A stretch of DNA of 64,000 bases from Solicoccozyma terricola (taxonomy: Eukaryota; Basidiomycota; Tremellomycetes; Filobasidiales; Piskurozymaceae): positions 443,785-507,784 of the forward strand of contig BCLD01000003.1 in assembly GCA_001600875.1 (NCBI GenBank), given 5' to 3'. Of the stretch, positions 46,499 through 58,856 are shown piece by piece (within the stretch, counting starts at the first letter, position 1; the number at the start of each line of letters is the position of its first letter). The notes beneath the pieces were generated by a model that saw only the letters and a program-made list of their open reading frames with translations, searched no databases and had not been told where the DNA came from. The translations under genes and the position numbers were made by a program.

Positions 46499-49400
46499 TC
46501 ACAGCTGCACATTCCCTCGCTGTATCCCATGCACAGCACCTGCCACAGCACCCACAGCATTCCTATACACCACCTCGACCATTCTTAGTCCCTTGTGAGA
46601 GAGATTGCCTGCGACAGCCATGATCGCGTAGAAGGACGGGGTGGGAGCGAGAGGCGTGTTCGCTTGGGTGTTAGGAGACAGCAAGGGGATGGTGGAGATA
46701 CGGTCGGTGTTATTGGTAGAGTCGGTGCCGGTATGAGAGGGTGGTGCGGGGGGTGCAGAGGTGAGGGATTGAGATCGAGACTGGGGGCGGCGGGGGAAGC
46801 AGAATTCAGCACGATGAGCAAAGCGAAGCAGACTTTAGCAGAGCGAAGACCAGGCTCGTTTCCCACAAACACAGCGAGCACTCAATTCTTCGCGGAGCGA
46901 GGACTATCGAGTCCCGCGAACGCAGCGAGCGATGCACTCTTCCGCGAATATAGCGAGCAATACTATCCTCTCTGCAAGTTTAGCGAGCGATACTACCCTC
47001 GCACCGTTCATCTCTTCTCCCTCTTCTCCGCAAACGTGTCCCCCTCGCTCGGGCAACACCACTCACTTTGAACAACACAGGCAACAAGCTCAATCCACTC
47101 AACACCACCAGTTTAAAGATCAACGCTGGATCTCTCAACAAACTTGCCAGACTCTGACCACCCGATACGTCAGGTGATATTCCATCGTCGAGTCCTGAAA
47201 TAACTGCGTCGGTCGGGAGAGCCAGGCGGGAAAGGATATCACCGACCTGTTCGATCAATACGTAACTCATCAATTAGAATTTCAAGGACCGCGGTTGCAA
47301 GAAACATTAATCCAAATCACTCTCTCAATCAATCACTCACAGAAGCAGTAACATAACTCCAACTCGCACTCCCCGCCGCAGTAGTCAAGAGAAACGTCAA
47401 CCGATCCACACCTACAACACCACAAGCGACATTCATCCCACTCCACGGTACGATCCCCATCGCGCGCATGATTAATAACCTTCTCCACACTGAGGTATCT
47501 TTCGGAGGGCCGACGTTGGATCCACCACTGCCGCCGCCGATAGCAGAGCGGACAAGAGCGAGTGGTTTGGGGAATGCAAGTGCGATCAGAGGTGCAAGTG
47601 GTTGTGATAGAAGATAAGCACCAAGTGAACCGAAAGAAGTGATTATTGTGAGTAATAAAAGGGCTGAGATGGGAGGCAAGAGTGATCCGACGAGAATGTT
47701 CTGTAGTAGGGTGGTATTGGTTATACAAATGCAATCAGTCCGACGTTTACGAGAACAGAACCCAGGACCCCATCCCACTCACTAGAATAACGGCTCCGGG
47801 AACACTCCATGAATGTTTCCACATTCCAGTGACGATCAACACCCCGATCGTATGATACCAGCCTTTATTCCCCGACGACATATACGATTTGATCTCGGCC
47901 GAGAGGATCTGAAGATCGGCCACTTGTTTGGGTAACGAGTGGAGTGATGTTCTGATTCGTAAAATCGTCGCCAAGAAAGGGTCATCGCATCAGACGTTTG
48001 TTATCCGTGACAGCCCGTGTTTTCGTAGTAGACTACTCACATAGGTAAACTCATTACCAGCGCAGCAACGATCCCAAGACTACACACAAAACAACAACCA
48101 ACCACGGTCAAAACCCAACCTAACCCCATCACTGTCTCCCTCAACGCATTCTCCATCCCAATATGTGTATTTTCATCGAGGTCGAATTCCAAAACATCTT
48201 TATCATCCCATTGCTCCTGAACCATTTGATACCCCGTATCGTTCCCTGTACCACGACCACCACCACCACCAAGAAGCAACGATCGTGCGCTTTTGAACAT
48301 TGAATTCGAAGGATGAACGGTTGGACGATGTCGTTCTCGATCAAGCTCTCTAGACGACACCAAACCGGATAAAGAGACACTCGACAACGCAGGTGTCGGT
48401 AATGTATCCCCTCCTCTATCAGAGGTAGCGGATGTTGACCCTTCTGATCTTGAGAAATACCCTTCATCTTCATCAACTACCCTTCTCCTTTTTCTCCCAT
48501 CCATCGTTGTTACCACCTCCCTTCTACCCAACATACCAGTCGATCGGATAATCGACCTTCCAGCCATCCAAATGCTTGCTATTATCCCACCAGCCGCTGA
48601 TGTGGTCGTTGGACCACCTAATCCGATATCACTTTCAAGCGACGATGATAGCCTGGATGTGGATGTGGATGTGTATGCAGATGCGGATGTAGTACCTGGT
48701 GTACCCAACCCGGCGGACATTGGCACCATTCGAGGAGGTGGATACGACGTTCCATCTCCATATTCCAACGGTCTTTCCACCGATGGCGGGACTGGGATTG
48801 GACGAGGACCTAGACCGAAAGCAGGTCTGGATCCACCACTATCCTTGTTCAAATTTGTAGTGGATATCCGTCTCGTTAATCCGACTTTAGGATTACCTTG
48901 TCTTGTTGGTGTGTTGTTGATGTTGTTGTTGTTCAAACCGAGGGTATTCGGGTATGCGGAAGTGGCAGTTGATGGTGGAGTATTTGAAGCATCTAACATT
49001 TCCATAACACCCTTCGCCGCAAACCTCTCTTCGCCGTATGTTTGTTGAGGAGAATTATCCCTACTCCCAACTACCATCGGTAAAGTTGGAGGTGGGATGA
49101 TAATCGCAGATGGTGCTCTTTGACGTCTTGTTGATGATGATGGTGTAGATGATGATATTGGTGTTGATGGTGTTGATCCCTTGATGATACCACCTGATAC
49201 TGCAACACCGCCTGATACGACCTGACCAACACCACCACCAACACCAACACCACCTCCCGCTGTTGATCGATCATACATCCCATGCGTATGAGACGATGGA
49301 AGTAACGGAGGAGTAGACATTAGGTTTGGAGAAACGGATGGCAAGTTGATGATGGAATGTGGAGCCGAGGATGAGGTCGTTGAGGATGCTGGAATGGAAG

Positions 49401-49505
49401 GGGGTTGAGTTGATGTTATCGATCGACCTCTGTTAGCGAAGAGCGATGAGGTGAAGGAAATCGTCAGCGAGAGGTTGATCCGACGACCTCCTATTCACAA
49501 GTCTC

Positions 49506-49536
<31 letters not shown>

Positions 49537-49929
49537 CCCTCTTTTCAAGCATGAACGGCACGGCACACCCTTCGAACGATGACGATGTCGAAGGGGGTGA
49601 TGTGCGTCCAAAGGAGCGACCCACGGTAAACTGCCTCCTATCATCAATTCAAACATGGCAAGCATGCGTTTCACTTGTACGAGAAAGGGAAGATGGATGG
49701 ATGGCCATGCCGTGTGTGTGTGTGTGTGGGACACCTCGACTCACCTACTCCTGGTCTTGGTCAACCCGGGTCTGAGACCACTCTTGACTACATCCTCGCC
49801 GTCGACCATACCGTCTATCTTCACTGCGACCCCCTGAACGAGCGACGACGTTCGAGTCCGAGTGATGTACGGAGTGACGACGGCGGGTCTTTGATGAGAA
49901 TTCCTGCGATTTCGAGGGGAGTTGGACAT
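46499..49929 (-). CDS. VTT/DedA-domain (TVP38/TMEM64-like) membrane protein with long N-terminal region
   Basis: A polytopic membrane protein of the SNARE-associated/VTT family, typical of Golgi or ER membranes and linked to lipid scrambling or trafficking in related proteins. The first exon (49741-49929) joins through a roughly 300-nt intron to a long Ser/Thr/Pro-rich, probably disordered region of about 430 residues. TM1 is GLGWVLTVVGCCFVCSLGIV. The VTT core is WKHSWSVPGAVILVS/NILVG, SLLPPISALLLLTIITSFGS, LGAYLLSQPLAPLIALAF, RRLLIMRAMGIVPWSGMNVA then CGVVGVDRLTFLLTTAAGSA, and KLVVLSGLSLLPVLFK. The RxxGIVPW..N..CG pattern and the LGxxLxP glycine-rich loops are family hallmarks. The end, after a 286-nt repeat-containing intron, is GIQRGNVQL. 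The first ATG chosen is at 49929. Confidence 0.87.
46810..47000 (-). repeat. Degenerate TGCTCGCTRTRYTCGCG-like array inside the VTT-gene intron
   Basis: In the gene's sense direction this part of intron 46781-47066 reads TCGCTCGCTAAACTTGC, TTGCTCGCTATATTCGCGG, TCGCTCGCTGCGTTCGCGG, TGCTCGCTGTGTTTGTGG, plus single GCTTCGCTTTGCTC-type words. The same word family fills the hydrolase intron at 35290-35580, there antisense to the gene. Confidence 0.75.
49431..49738 (-). repeat. Long first intron of the VTT gene with microsatellites
   Basis: This intron of about 300 nt holds a CT/CCCTCT array at 49499-49542 and a GT array at about 49713-49728. It joins TKTRSR to GRSITSTQPP in frame, which supports the intron assignment. 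Confidence 0.65.
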
Positions 49930-50193
49930 GGCGGGGTTTGGTGGGCGGTATGGCAGGGGTGGGGATGGGCGGTGGGGACCGGGGGGTGTACGTGGACCGA
50001 CAACGGACGATGGATTGCTGGATGATGTATCCCGACGATCTTCTCTCCTGGCTTTCTCGTCACGCGGGATTACAAACCGGGTGGCAAAAAATATAAAATG
50101 GATATATAATTTGGGCCGATGGTGGTGGGGGTGGGGGTGATGATGGTGATGGTGATGATGTACAGCTACAACCCTCTCTCCCTCTCTCGCTAG

Positions 50194-52563
50194 TCAGTCA
50201 TTGACCCCACCCATCCCTCCGTCCCCGTCCCCGTCCCCCTCCCCACCTCCAACTCCAGCACCCACACTAGCACCAGCACTCATCAACAACTCCTCCCATT
50301 CCCGCTCGTCCATCTCCAATCCCGCATACGGCTGCATGATCCCCAATTCATCCGATAATTCCAACGGATGATGTTCTTCTGCTTCGAGCTGATGATGTCG
50401 AGGTCCCGGGTGGGAAGAGTGGGAGACGTGGGAGCCTTGCACGGAGGAGAGGTGGAGAGCAGTTGACAACGTGAGATCCCTTCGTGTATCGCCTCGTTCT
50501 CCGACTTCCGGCTGTTGAGAATTATGAACTTGATTCCCTGTTCTTTCTTCAGTGGAGGATATTTTCATAGATGTTGTTGATGTTGGTCCCACCGATGACG
50601 ATGACAGTGCCGTTGCCGCCGCAGCAGCCGCCTCCAAACTCTCCATCGCTAGATCGGTCATTCCATTCTCCTCGAGCTGTAATCGACCTTCATCCGTTGG
50701 ACGTAACGAAACACTGTCATCAATTGATTGATCCATCGATTGATCCATCGATTGATCTTGATGATTATCCCGATCTTCGTCCAGGAAATTCCCCTCAACA
50801 TTCCGTTTTCTCCCTTGTTGTGCAGTATACAACGAAGTAGATGACATTGTCAACGTCGGATCAATCGCCGCATCCAACGACCCAGTCTCCTCTTGTTCAT
50901 TCCGAAGATGACCAATTTTTCTCTTTCGTGATGGTTTACGAATCGATTCAAGACCATTCGTAGATGGTGGTGATGATGCCGCCACAACCACCGCCGCCGG
51001 GAGACGAGTCGATATGGATCCGATTATCAAAGTTTGAGAAGACGATGGAAGAGAAGGAACACCTTGTCGATCATCCATCGATTCGATCACGTCACGAATA
51101 CCACCACCTCCATTCTCACTAATCCTCGTTCCGTTCCCTGTGACTGTAACTTCTTTCCGGCCCAGACCTTCATTCCGCCTTTTCCCGACGTCATCACCAC
51201 CGTGATCTCCCTTGTGCACGCTCTCCACCCTCAAGTCTCCATCCCTGTCTCCATCCCCATCCACACCCGCACCCGCACCCGCACCCGCCGCCCCACCCCC
51301 ATCTCTCAACCGCTCCGCCTCTGCCTCTTTCAACCTCTCCAAAGCTCTCCTCCCACCAGCCGCTTTCCTAGCTATTTCAGATTTCCGACGTGGTCGAGGT
51401 CGAATATCACGGACGAGTATATGTGGATTTAATCGAGGACGTCCTTTTTTCCTAGTTGGTTGAGAGGAAGGATTCGATTCCATGACTGGAGATTCAGACG
51501 TGGTAGTATGATGTTGTTCGATTGATGATGATGATGCTGGTGGTGGTGGTGGTGGTGGTTGAAAATCATTCTCCGGTGGGTGGGCTTGGAATGCATTTAA
51601 GAAATCGGATGTGGGATTGGATTCCGATGGGATGGAAGTGGATTGTTCAGGTGGATGATTAGAAGGTTGTTGTTTGGATCGAGATTTAATCTTGGATGAT
51701 GTTACTGAATCGTCTTTTGTTGGTTGCTATGTGACATGAGGTTTGTTTCCAGGGAATCAGAGATTGACAACCCCCGCCCCCCCCCCCCCTCTTGGGGACG
51801 ACGACTCACCTTTTTCGGCCTACCTCTCTTCTTCCAAATCCTCTCCCCATTCTCATCGAATTTCGCTCTTTCTTTCAATTCCCCTTTAGTTGGTATATAA
51901 TCCGGAGCTGAACGATCTTTCGGTTTATTCAATGATCCAGGTGGTCTACCCCTTCCTCGTTTCGAAGGAGTGGTTTGAGGTGAGGAATCGATGTTGGTTG
52001 ATGTGGTTGATGGTATAATGGGTGCTGCGGGTATTGTACCGGTATTGGAGGGTATCCGAGGTTGACGAGTTTGGAAATTATTGGAAGGTAGGGTAGTCGT
52101 TGATGATGTAGCCATAGCATTCGGATAATCGACAAACCTGCGATGAGTACCGTTCGTTGTTGGTACAAGATGGTGGAATTGATGGTTCGAGGATCCATCG
52201 TTGGAGATGGCACCTGATGAGATTGTTCCGAGTATGAACCTCCGATCAGCGTTGCCGAGCATGCGCATGAAAGTACAAGGAGGGAGTCTGCGACGTACCT
52301 GATTGGGAAGCTAACAGCATAGGATCCAGCGTCCCATTTGAGTGGTCTCCACCATGACCTGATCCCCCACTCCCTCCACCACCACCACCACCCGCTCCAT
52401 CTCCCCTACTCCTATCTCCATCTCCCCTTCCTCGCACCGGATCCACCTGCATACGCCCTCCACCCTCCCCTCTATCCTCCCGCCGACGTTCGATCTCGAT
52501 CTCCTGATTGATCATGGCCCGTGTCAACGCCTCATACGCTGGATTGGAGAGATGAGCGTCCAT
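50194..52563 (-). CDS. AT-hook protein, probable chromatin or transcription factor
   Basis: A low-complexity nuclear protein. Exon 1 begins MDAHLSNPAYEALTRAMINQ, continues EIEIERRREDRGEGGG and a Gly/Asp-rich segment. The middle exon holds AT-hook motifs TPSKRGRGRPPGSLNKPKDR and, about 45 residues later, WKKRGRPKK. The large last exon has a third basic hook TRKKGRPRLNPH, an Ala/Arg helix (RKAAGGRRALERLKEAEAER) and long Ser/Asp/His-rich regions with a repeated DQSMD unit (coded near 50735-50765). It ends in a Gly/Asp run (GGGEGDGDGDGGMGGVND). AT-hooks bind the minor groove of AT-rich DNA. No other domain is recognised, so the specific role is unknown. A 13-C run (51777-51789) lies in the intron after the second hook. 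Confidence 0.72.
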
Positions 52564-52987
52564 CGTGGGACTGTCTGCATGGATCTGAGTGCGTGGGGGG
52601 GGTGGGGTCGGGGGTGGCAGTAGATGTGCTGTGTGTGCTGTTTGGTTGCGTGACGGTGATATGGGATGGATGATGTATGTTGACGGTGTTGAATCGTAAA
52701 CAGGGGTCACGAAAATCCAATCAATTAAATTCGAAAAAATATATTCATTTTGTTGCGGGACACGGGGGTATGGTATGGTATGGGCAGTCGACTTTGGACA
52801 TTGACCAACACGAAAAGTATCCCATCTCACAACTGCAAAACACACTCGCAGGGTTACATTGTCATCCCAATATCATCATTCCTTCGTTTGGAGCAACACA
52901 GAGAATACCCACCTAGCAGAGAATATTCAACCCCGCCTACCTGACATCGATTTGACAGGAGTACATCGGATTAACCCTTCCTACGAC
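52564..52987. promoter_or_regulatory. Divergent promoter of the AT-hook gene and prefoldin 4
   Basis: A 424-bp gap between two divergent ATGs. It includes a GTATG array (GGTATGGTATGGTATGGG at about 52769-52786), mirrored by a CCATCC array downstream of prefoldin at 53973-54007. No further gene. Confidence 0.45.
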
Positions 52988-53837
52988 ATGAGTCTGGTAA
53001 GTTAAGGTTGGCCCCTGTCGTGTTCCTACCAAACCGAACCGCTCACTCGATGGTCCGCAGCTACACCGAGAGGAAGAAGAAACCGACGGGATCGAGGTGA
53101 CATGGGGTGAGCGCTTCTCTCACATCGATTATTACCGTCATCGGTATGGCACACCGACGTCAACCTATTTACACCCCAAAACCCCATCCCTCACCTCTTC
53201 ATCCAGATGATCAACAACGCATCAACAGTTTCTCAAAATACAATACTCGACTATCAGATATCCAAGCTCAATTGAAGAGAAAGAGGGTGAGTTTTTGGTT
53301 GAAAACCTATGCACGCCGCAGCAAAGGTTTAAAGCGGAAATCCGAGAGCAATTACAATTGACCGGACTTTGGGGTTTATCACCACGCAGGAAGAACTGGA
53401 ATATTACGATGATTTAGAGATGGAGTTGGAATTAGCAGATGAAGATGGTCAGATACTGTGGGTTTTCGGGACTGGGCTGATGGGAGGGCCAGTTACACGC
53501 GCACACCCCTCTGACCCCATTGGGCCTTATATCCAGCTACCGTATCGGTGAAGCATTCTTCAACCTCACACTGCCAGCTGCAAACAAACACCTTAAACAG
53601 GATAAAACAATCCTAAAAAGTCAGTTGAAAAAACTTGAGAAGAAAGTGGAGGAATGTGAGACTGAGATGAAGGGCTTGAAAGTTGAATTGTGCGTTTTTT
53701 GGCAATGTGGTTTTTCTCTTTTCCAACATGGTTTATACTGGGAATACTGATAAAGCGGACACGCGGTGATGTTTCTCTACAGATACGCCAAGTTTGGGAG
53801 ACAAATCAATCTGGAGTCTAGTCCAGCAGAGGATTAA
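52988..53837 (+). CDS. GIM3: Prefoldin subunit 4
   Basis: A beta-type subunit of the hexameric cytosolic prefoldin chaperone that hands nascent actin and tubulin to CCT. Six short exons join to MSL, LHREEEETDGIEVTW, DDQQRINSFSKYNTRLSDIQ, AQLKRKR, EELEYYDDLEMELELADEDG, YRIGEAFFNLTLPAANKHL, ILKSQLKKLEKKVEECETEM, KGLKVEL and finally YAKFGRQINLESSPAED. The EVTWxDQQRIN.FS..N start, the YRIGE..F turn and the LYAKFG..INLE end are the family signature. Two coiled-coil arms flank the beta-hairpin region as expected. Length about 130 aa, usual for the family. The first exon holds only three codons. Confidence 0.93.
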
Positions 53838-54189
53838 AAGGTTTAGGATGATGGGATTTGAATCGGGTGTATATGACTCTGTAATGATTGTTATGAATGG
53901 ATATTACGATGACACTTGGAGTGGATGATGTCGTGTCCATGACAGATTTGTGCTGTTGGACGTTGACTGACCCTACCATACCATCCCATCCCATCCCATC
54001 CCATCCCGCCCCCCCCCCTCCCCTCTCTCCCCCCGGTCACGTGATATTTTCAAACGAATTGTTTACATTTGGGACCGCGCGAACAAACATCCCTCGTCCC
54101 ATTCAGTAGTGGGCAACAAATAATCGAACAGCCATATCACATAACATCCCTCCCCTTCCCTCGCATGATCAACGCATACTCACCAACTC
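53838..54189 (+). promoter_or_regulatory. Prefoldin 3' flank and promoter of the coiled-coil gene
   Basis: Has a CCATC/CCCAT array at 53973-54007, a C run and then GTCACGTGATATT at 54036-54048, 142 bp before the downstream ATG. The same 13-mer occurs before GCV2. Confidence 0.5.
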
Positions 54190-57100
54190 ATGTCCATCTC
54201 AAGACCACTCCCTCCCTCCTTTTCACCATCGTCCAAATCCCGCGCTCCGAGGTCAGGAAATACGTCAACATCAACATCCATATCTAAACCTTTGACGTTG
54301 CCTTCCACGAACACAACAACAACAACGACCTTTCTTGGATCACAACGAGTAGAAGATGATCGTCGTCGTCGTTCTCAGAACGGAGATGGAGATGGAGATG
54401 GAGATGGAGAAGATCCACCGTCACCTCTAACGGAGAGATTACGGATTACTTCTCAGACGGTAGATGATCTAGCATCTCAACTTTACACATTATCTCAACC
54501 TCGAAGCTCTTCTCAATCCGAGTCTCACGCTCAACAGTCAGACCAGGGAGATGGGGACGGTGACGGCGACGGTGACGGTGACGGGGGAAAAGCAAATAGA
54601 AGAATCACAGGATGTTGTTGTGAATCTCAAACATCACAAAGGGGAGCAATCGTGGAAGTTGGAGCATGTGGGGCGAGGGATACGATTGGGTCTTTGGAAC
54701 GAGACTTGGGAGTTTGTGCTAGTAAGTTCTTGTCGAACCATGACAGATGCGTATGCGTAAAAGAGAAAAGTTCTGATCTCTACCGTCTCTACGGGATGAT
54801 ACGATGTTGGGTCTAACAGTGATAGGTCAAGCGCTCTTGGAGAGATATGAAGCGCTTTCTAGAAAATTTGAAGCGGGTGTCGAGCAGTTGGAAGAACAAG
54901 TGAGTGTTCATCGTTCCCTCATACCGTTCGTAGTTATGACCTTCTTGCTGATCCTGTACACCACCCTTTCCTCTACTACCAAAACTTCGCTTTCCCNCCC
55001 CCCCCCCCACCCCCCCCGTAGTCCACACTGCTAGCTCAATCGTACACGCAATGTGCAAATCTCGAAAGAGCAAACGATACCCATCTGAAGAGGTATAGCG
55101 ATTTAAGTAGAAAGAATGAGGGATTAGAGAAGGTGAGGTCGGAACCGCCGTGAACCTGTAGTCTCCCCCAACTGATAGATTTCCTTCTCCTTTCTCAATC
55201 GATCGCATCGATCGCAGAGACTTGCTCAAATGAATCACACTCAAAACCTCACATCTTCAACTCTCCTCTCCCTCCGAACAGAATTAACTCATCTCCGCAA
55301 AACAACGCTAACCATCGCTTCAGATAAAGAAATGATTATGGAATATGAACGTCGGGAACAAGATTTGAAAGAGCAGAATTCAGAGTTGACGGTACGGGTG
55401 GGATTGGTTGAAGCTGCTTTGGGTGAAGCTGAGAGAGTTGGAAAAGAGGAAAGGGGAAGGAGGGAGAGGTTGGAGAAGGAGGGAATGGGAATGGAAGGGT
55501 TGGTAGGTACCGCGAAGCAACGGTTGGATTTTTTGATCTCTCAGGTGAGTGGTGATGTTGGTTTGGGTGTCGTGACAAGCTCCGACTCAACCCNCCCCCC
55601 CCCCCCCNNTTTCTTCACGACATGCACGATTTCAGATCCAAGATCTCAACCAAACGGACGCTCCAGACGTACAGAGAACCTTGGAAACTCTCGTAGCTGA
55701 CACTGTACTCGCTCACCATACTTCCACCCAATTAGCATCTATACTCACCGAGACGCGAGAACAAGTCAAGTTGTTGAGTAACGAAAATGACCAACTACGG
55801 ACTACGCTCGGAGTCGCTCCTAGAACCCCAATGCCTACCGAGCCGGACGCAGAGTGCGAAGATGAGCAAGACCTTCGAAACGCATCGTTGGTCGCTAGAT
55901 CTAGTGGGACTGGAAGTGCAACATCTGGACCTCGAAGACGTCCCCTCTCAATGCAACCTAGCACTACAACACATGGAAGGCAATACAGTTGGACACCTTC
56001 GATCGCAGCGTCAATCGCCTCTTCTGGGAGGAATTCAATGATGCTGTCTAAAAGAGATTCGATGGCACCGTCCTTTGGGTCGTCGATTGGAGGCGAGACG
56101 TTGAGTCCGAGGACGTCGATGATACAGCCGTTGGCTCCAGCGGTGGTGTTGAAAGAGCCAGGGTCGAGTGCAGAGGGATCAGGCCGTGGCGACGCAAGAA
56201 CAAGCCCAATTTTGACGATGGGAGGATCATTCGTCAGTCCTAGACAACGGAACTCGATCGGGTTGGGGTATACGATCAATGGACTACCAAAGATGCCTTC
56301 AACACGACCGGGTGTCGTAAAGCAGGGTCAAAGAACCTTCAGCGTTGATCGGCCTCATTCGCAAAGGGATCACAGTGTGGGTCATATGATGTTTAGTATT
56401 TCCCTGCTGCGTCCATGCTGACGGGTCATTACCCCGCGCAGAACGGCGTTCATTCGATCGCAGAATGGACTGCCACAGAAGACGAGGGCTCTTCCTCCCA
56501 TAATAATGAACTGCTCCGATCCCCAGCTTCTCCAGCTGAGGCGTCGCGCGCCGATCCCTTCCGTCGCAAACGAATGTCTCTCAATCCCAACATGGGCTAC
56601 TTTGGTCCTCGTTCGCCGCAACTACAGAGGCTACAGACTGATCCGCTGCCAGCGTCACCCATTAGACAAGAGCAGACGATGGAATCGCCGCGGTCTGACG
56701 CTGGAGACAGTCCCGCCACCGAGGAACGACGTGCAACTCGGCGCCAGCTGATGCTTCTGCAGTGTTCAAAGGGCGTGCAGACTGATTCGCAATCTAACGA
56801 CGGATTGTGTCAAATACGTCGAATGGACTCCGGGTCCACTAATCCTGGCCTGGACGCACTCGGTTTCGAGAACGCTTCCTCATCCCACACCACACCTCAA
56901 CCCCTCTCCTCCTTCTCACCTCAGCAGACAACGGTCGCGGACAGGTCCGAGACATCGTCTCTCAACGATGCTCGGTCGACGGCATTACCTCAGCTTATCG
57001 ACCATATGAGCAAGCTATTGGGCAAGGTCCGACAGGCAGACGTACCGACTCTGACGCGGAGGCTGAAGAGGCAACACTTGCCCGGCGATGTCGGCCGGCT

Positions 57101-58595
57101 ATCGCAAAACACCATGAAGGCATTGGCGTTGGAAGTTGACGCACTTCGCTCTTACTTCAAAGTCGTACTAGACCAAGAACGGGACAAGAAGGGAGATATG
57201 CACAGACGCGCAGATGACATCCACGACAGCGCAATCACGAGGCGAGACTTGACGCTACTCCTCCGTCTGTTTAAAGACGTTTTCTCCGTGCTAGTTGACT
57301 TGCAGGCCACAGTCAACAGGGTCATCATAGACCCCTCGAGTGCAAAGAAACTCCGGGAGGCGGCACAGGCGGCTGGAGATGATGAAGACGCGGGTAGGGG
57401 ACGATTGCAGGCCTCGAAACAGGCCTCGTCTGGTCTGGGGTGGATAGCAGCACCGCTGGCAAAATACTTTGTCACAACCGCTGTGGAAGACTCCTTGGAC
57501 CCTAATGACGGTAGGAAATCCTCGACGGATCGCAGTCGTTCGCAACCTCATATAGCCAAGACAGCTCCAAAACAATTAGCGTCTACATTGGCCACGACGA
57601 CCCATGTCAATGTGGAATTCGCTGGGTCGGGTATGATGAGGAGAGCGACATCGACTCTTCCAACCGGTGGACACGCGTCTGAGCTACTACCCCCGTCACC
57701 GGCCGATACGTTGACAAGAGCTGCGTTGGGAAAGAATACTGCGGCGAAACCCATTCCAGCTATCTCGTTAGGGGATGGAACGATGCGAGGAGGTCCCGCT
57801 CGACGTGACGACCTGTTAGGCATTTTTGCCGGAGCACCATCTGGAACACTCGGCGGCGGATGGCGGGTCGTTAGCACTCCAACACCGGGTGGTCATCACC
57901 CCCGACTGAGGTCGACGACTTCTCAGTACTTTGGCGCACAGCGTCAAACCCGGAGTCATAGACGGCAGTTATCATCCGCTGTAGATGCGGTGATCGATCA
58001 GCCGCTTCCAGAGCATGTTGTGATGGAAAATGAAGAGCCGTCGCCGTTACTAGACCGGACGTCACGACCTCGGGCGCTATCGGATTCATCGATCAGGACA
58101 ACACTCGTCTCACAAGAGCATGAGGCGATCGAACCTGGGCCGTCTGTCCCAGCGGCTGTCCAACGATCAGACAGTCAAGCACGGTCGATGATGGGTAGTA
58201 TCGGGAGACGCTTCCAGGCTTTGACTGGGGTGGGCCTGGCTGCTCCAGCTGCGGTCCCGACTGTGGTTGAGAATGATGCCGAGGAGCAGGAGGAGGAGGT
58301 CGCTCCACCTGACCAGCCAACGACTACGATGCGACCACCTCAACTACCCAGAATAGAAACCCCACCATCCCCACCCCCACCATCGACTGCTCCCAAACCG
58401 ATCTCGTCCTTGTCTTCCTCCACCCGGCCTGCTGGATTCCTTAGCCTATTTGCACACGGAACATACATCGATTCATCTGGGATGGCTCGATCGTTCGTAG
58501 AAGAATACCCCGAGGGTGATGGATTATCATCTTCGTTTGGTGGTCTGGGGAGCAGGAATTTGATCAATCCACCGCCCCGATCGCCGGTTGTTTGA
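54190..58595 (+). CDS. Large conserved coiled-coil protein of unknown function
   Basis: The Ser/Pro-rich start MSISRPLPPSFSPSSKSRAP is followed by two GD-rich runs (54382-54411 and 54548-54585). A coiled coil built from several exons comes next: LLERYEALSRKFEAGVEQLE, YTQCANLERANDTHLKRYSD, THLRKTTLTIASDKEMIMEY, EYERREQDLKEQNSELTVRV, QVKLLSNENDQLRTTLG. A long disordered middle follows, then a folded helical domain in the last exon: LPQLIDHMSKLLGKVRQADV, PTLTRRLKRQHLPGDVGRLS, NTMKALALEVDALRSYFKVV and ITRRDLTLLLRLFKDVFSVL. The tail is Ser/Pro/Thr-rich to RSPVV. Estimated well over 1,200 residues. The helical domain looks like a conserved module, but I cannot name it; a cytoskeletal or polarity scaffold is only a guess from the architecture. 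Ambiguous bases at 54997, 55594 and 55608-55609 sit in intronic C runs. Confidence 0.78.
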
Positions 58596-58856
58596 GCGAC
58601 TGAGATGTGGGTTGACTGCTGCGCAGTATTCCCTGCACGAAGGAGAGACGTGGATCGATGTGGATCGATGTGGACCATGACAACGTTGTATACAGTAGCA
58701 TCGGATTCGGTGATGATTTGTTGTGAAACGAGTGGCGAATAATGACGTAATCAACAAACACAGTCCTCGCTCAACACCACCAACCATCCAACACCGTACC
58801 AATCACCACACACACCCACCCACCCACCCACCCTGGCACCTCAACTCCCTGGGGTC

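Noticed and set aside
48141..48476. Second frame inside the VTT gene exon
   Set aside because: Shadow of the long coding exon; the main frame continues through TM1 and splices to the VTT core.
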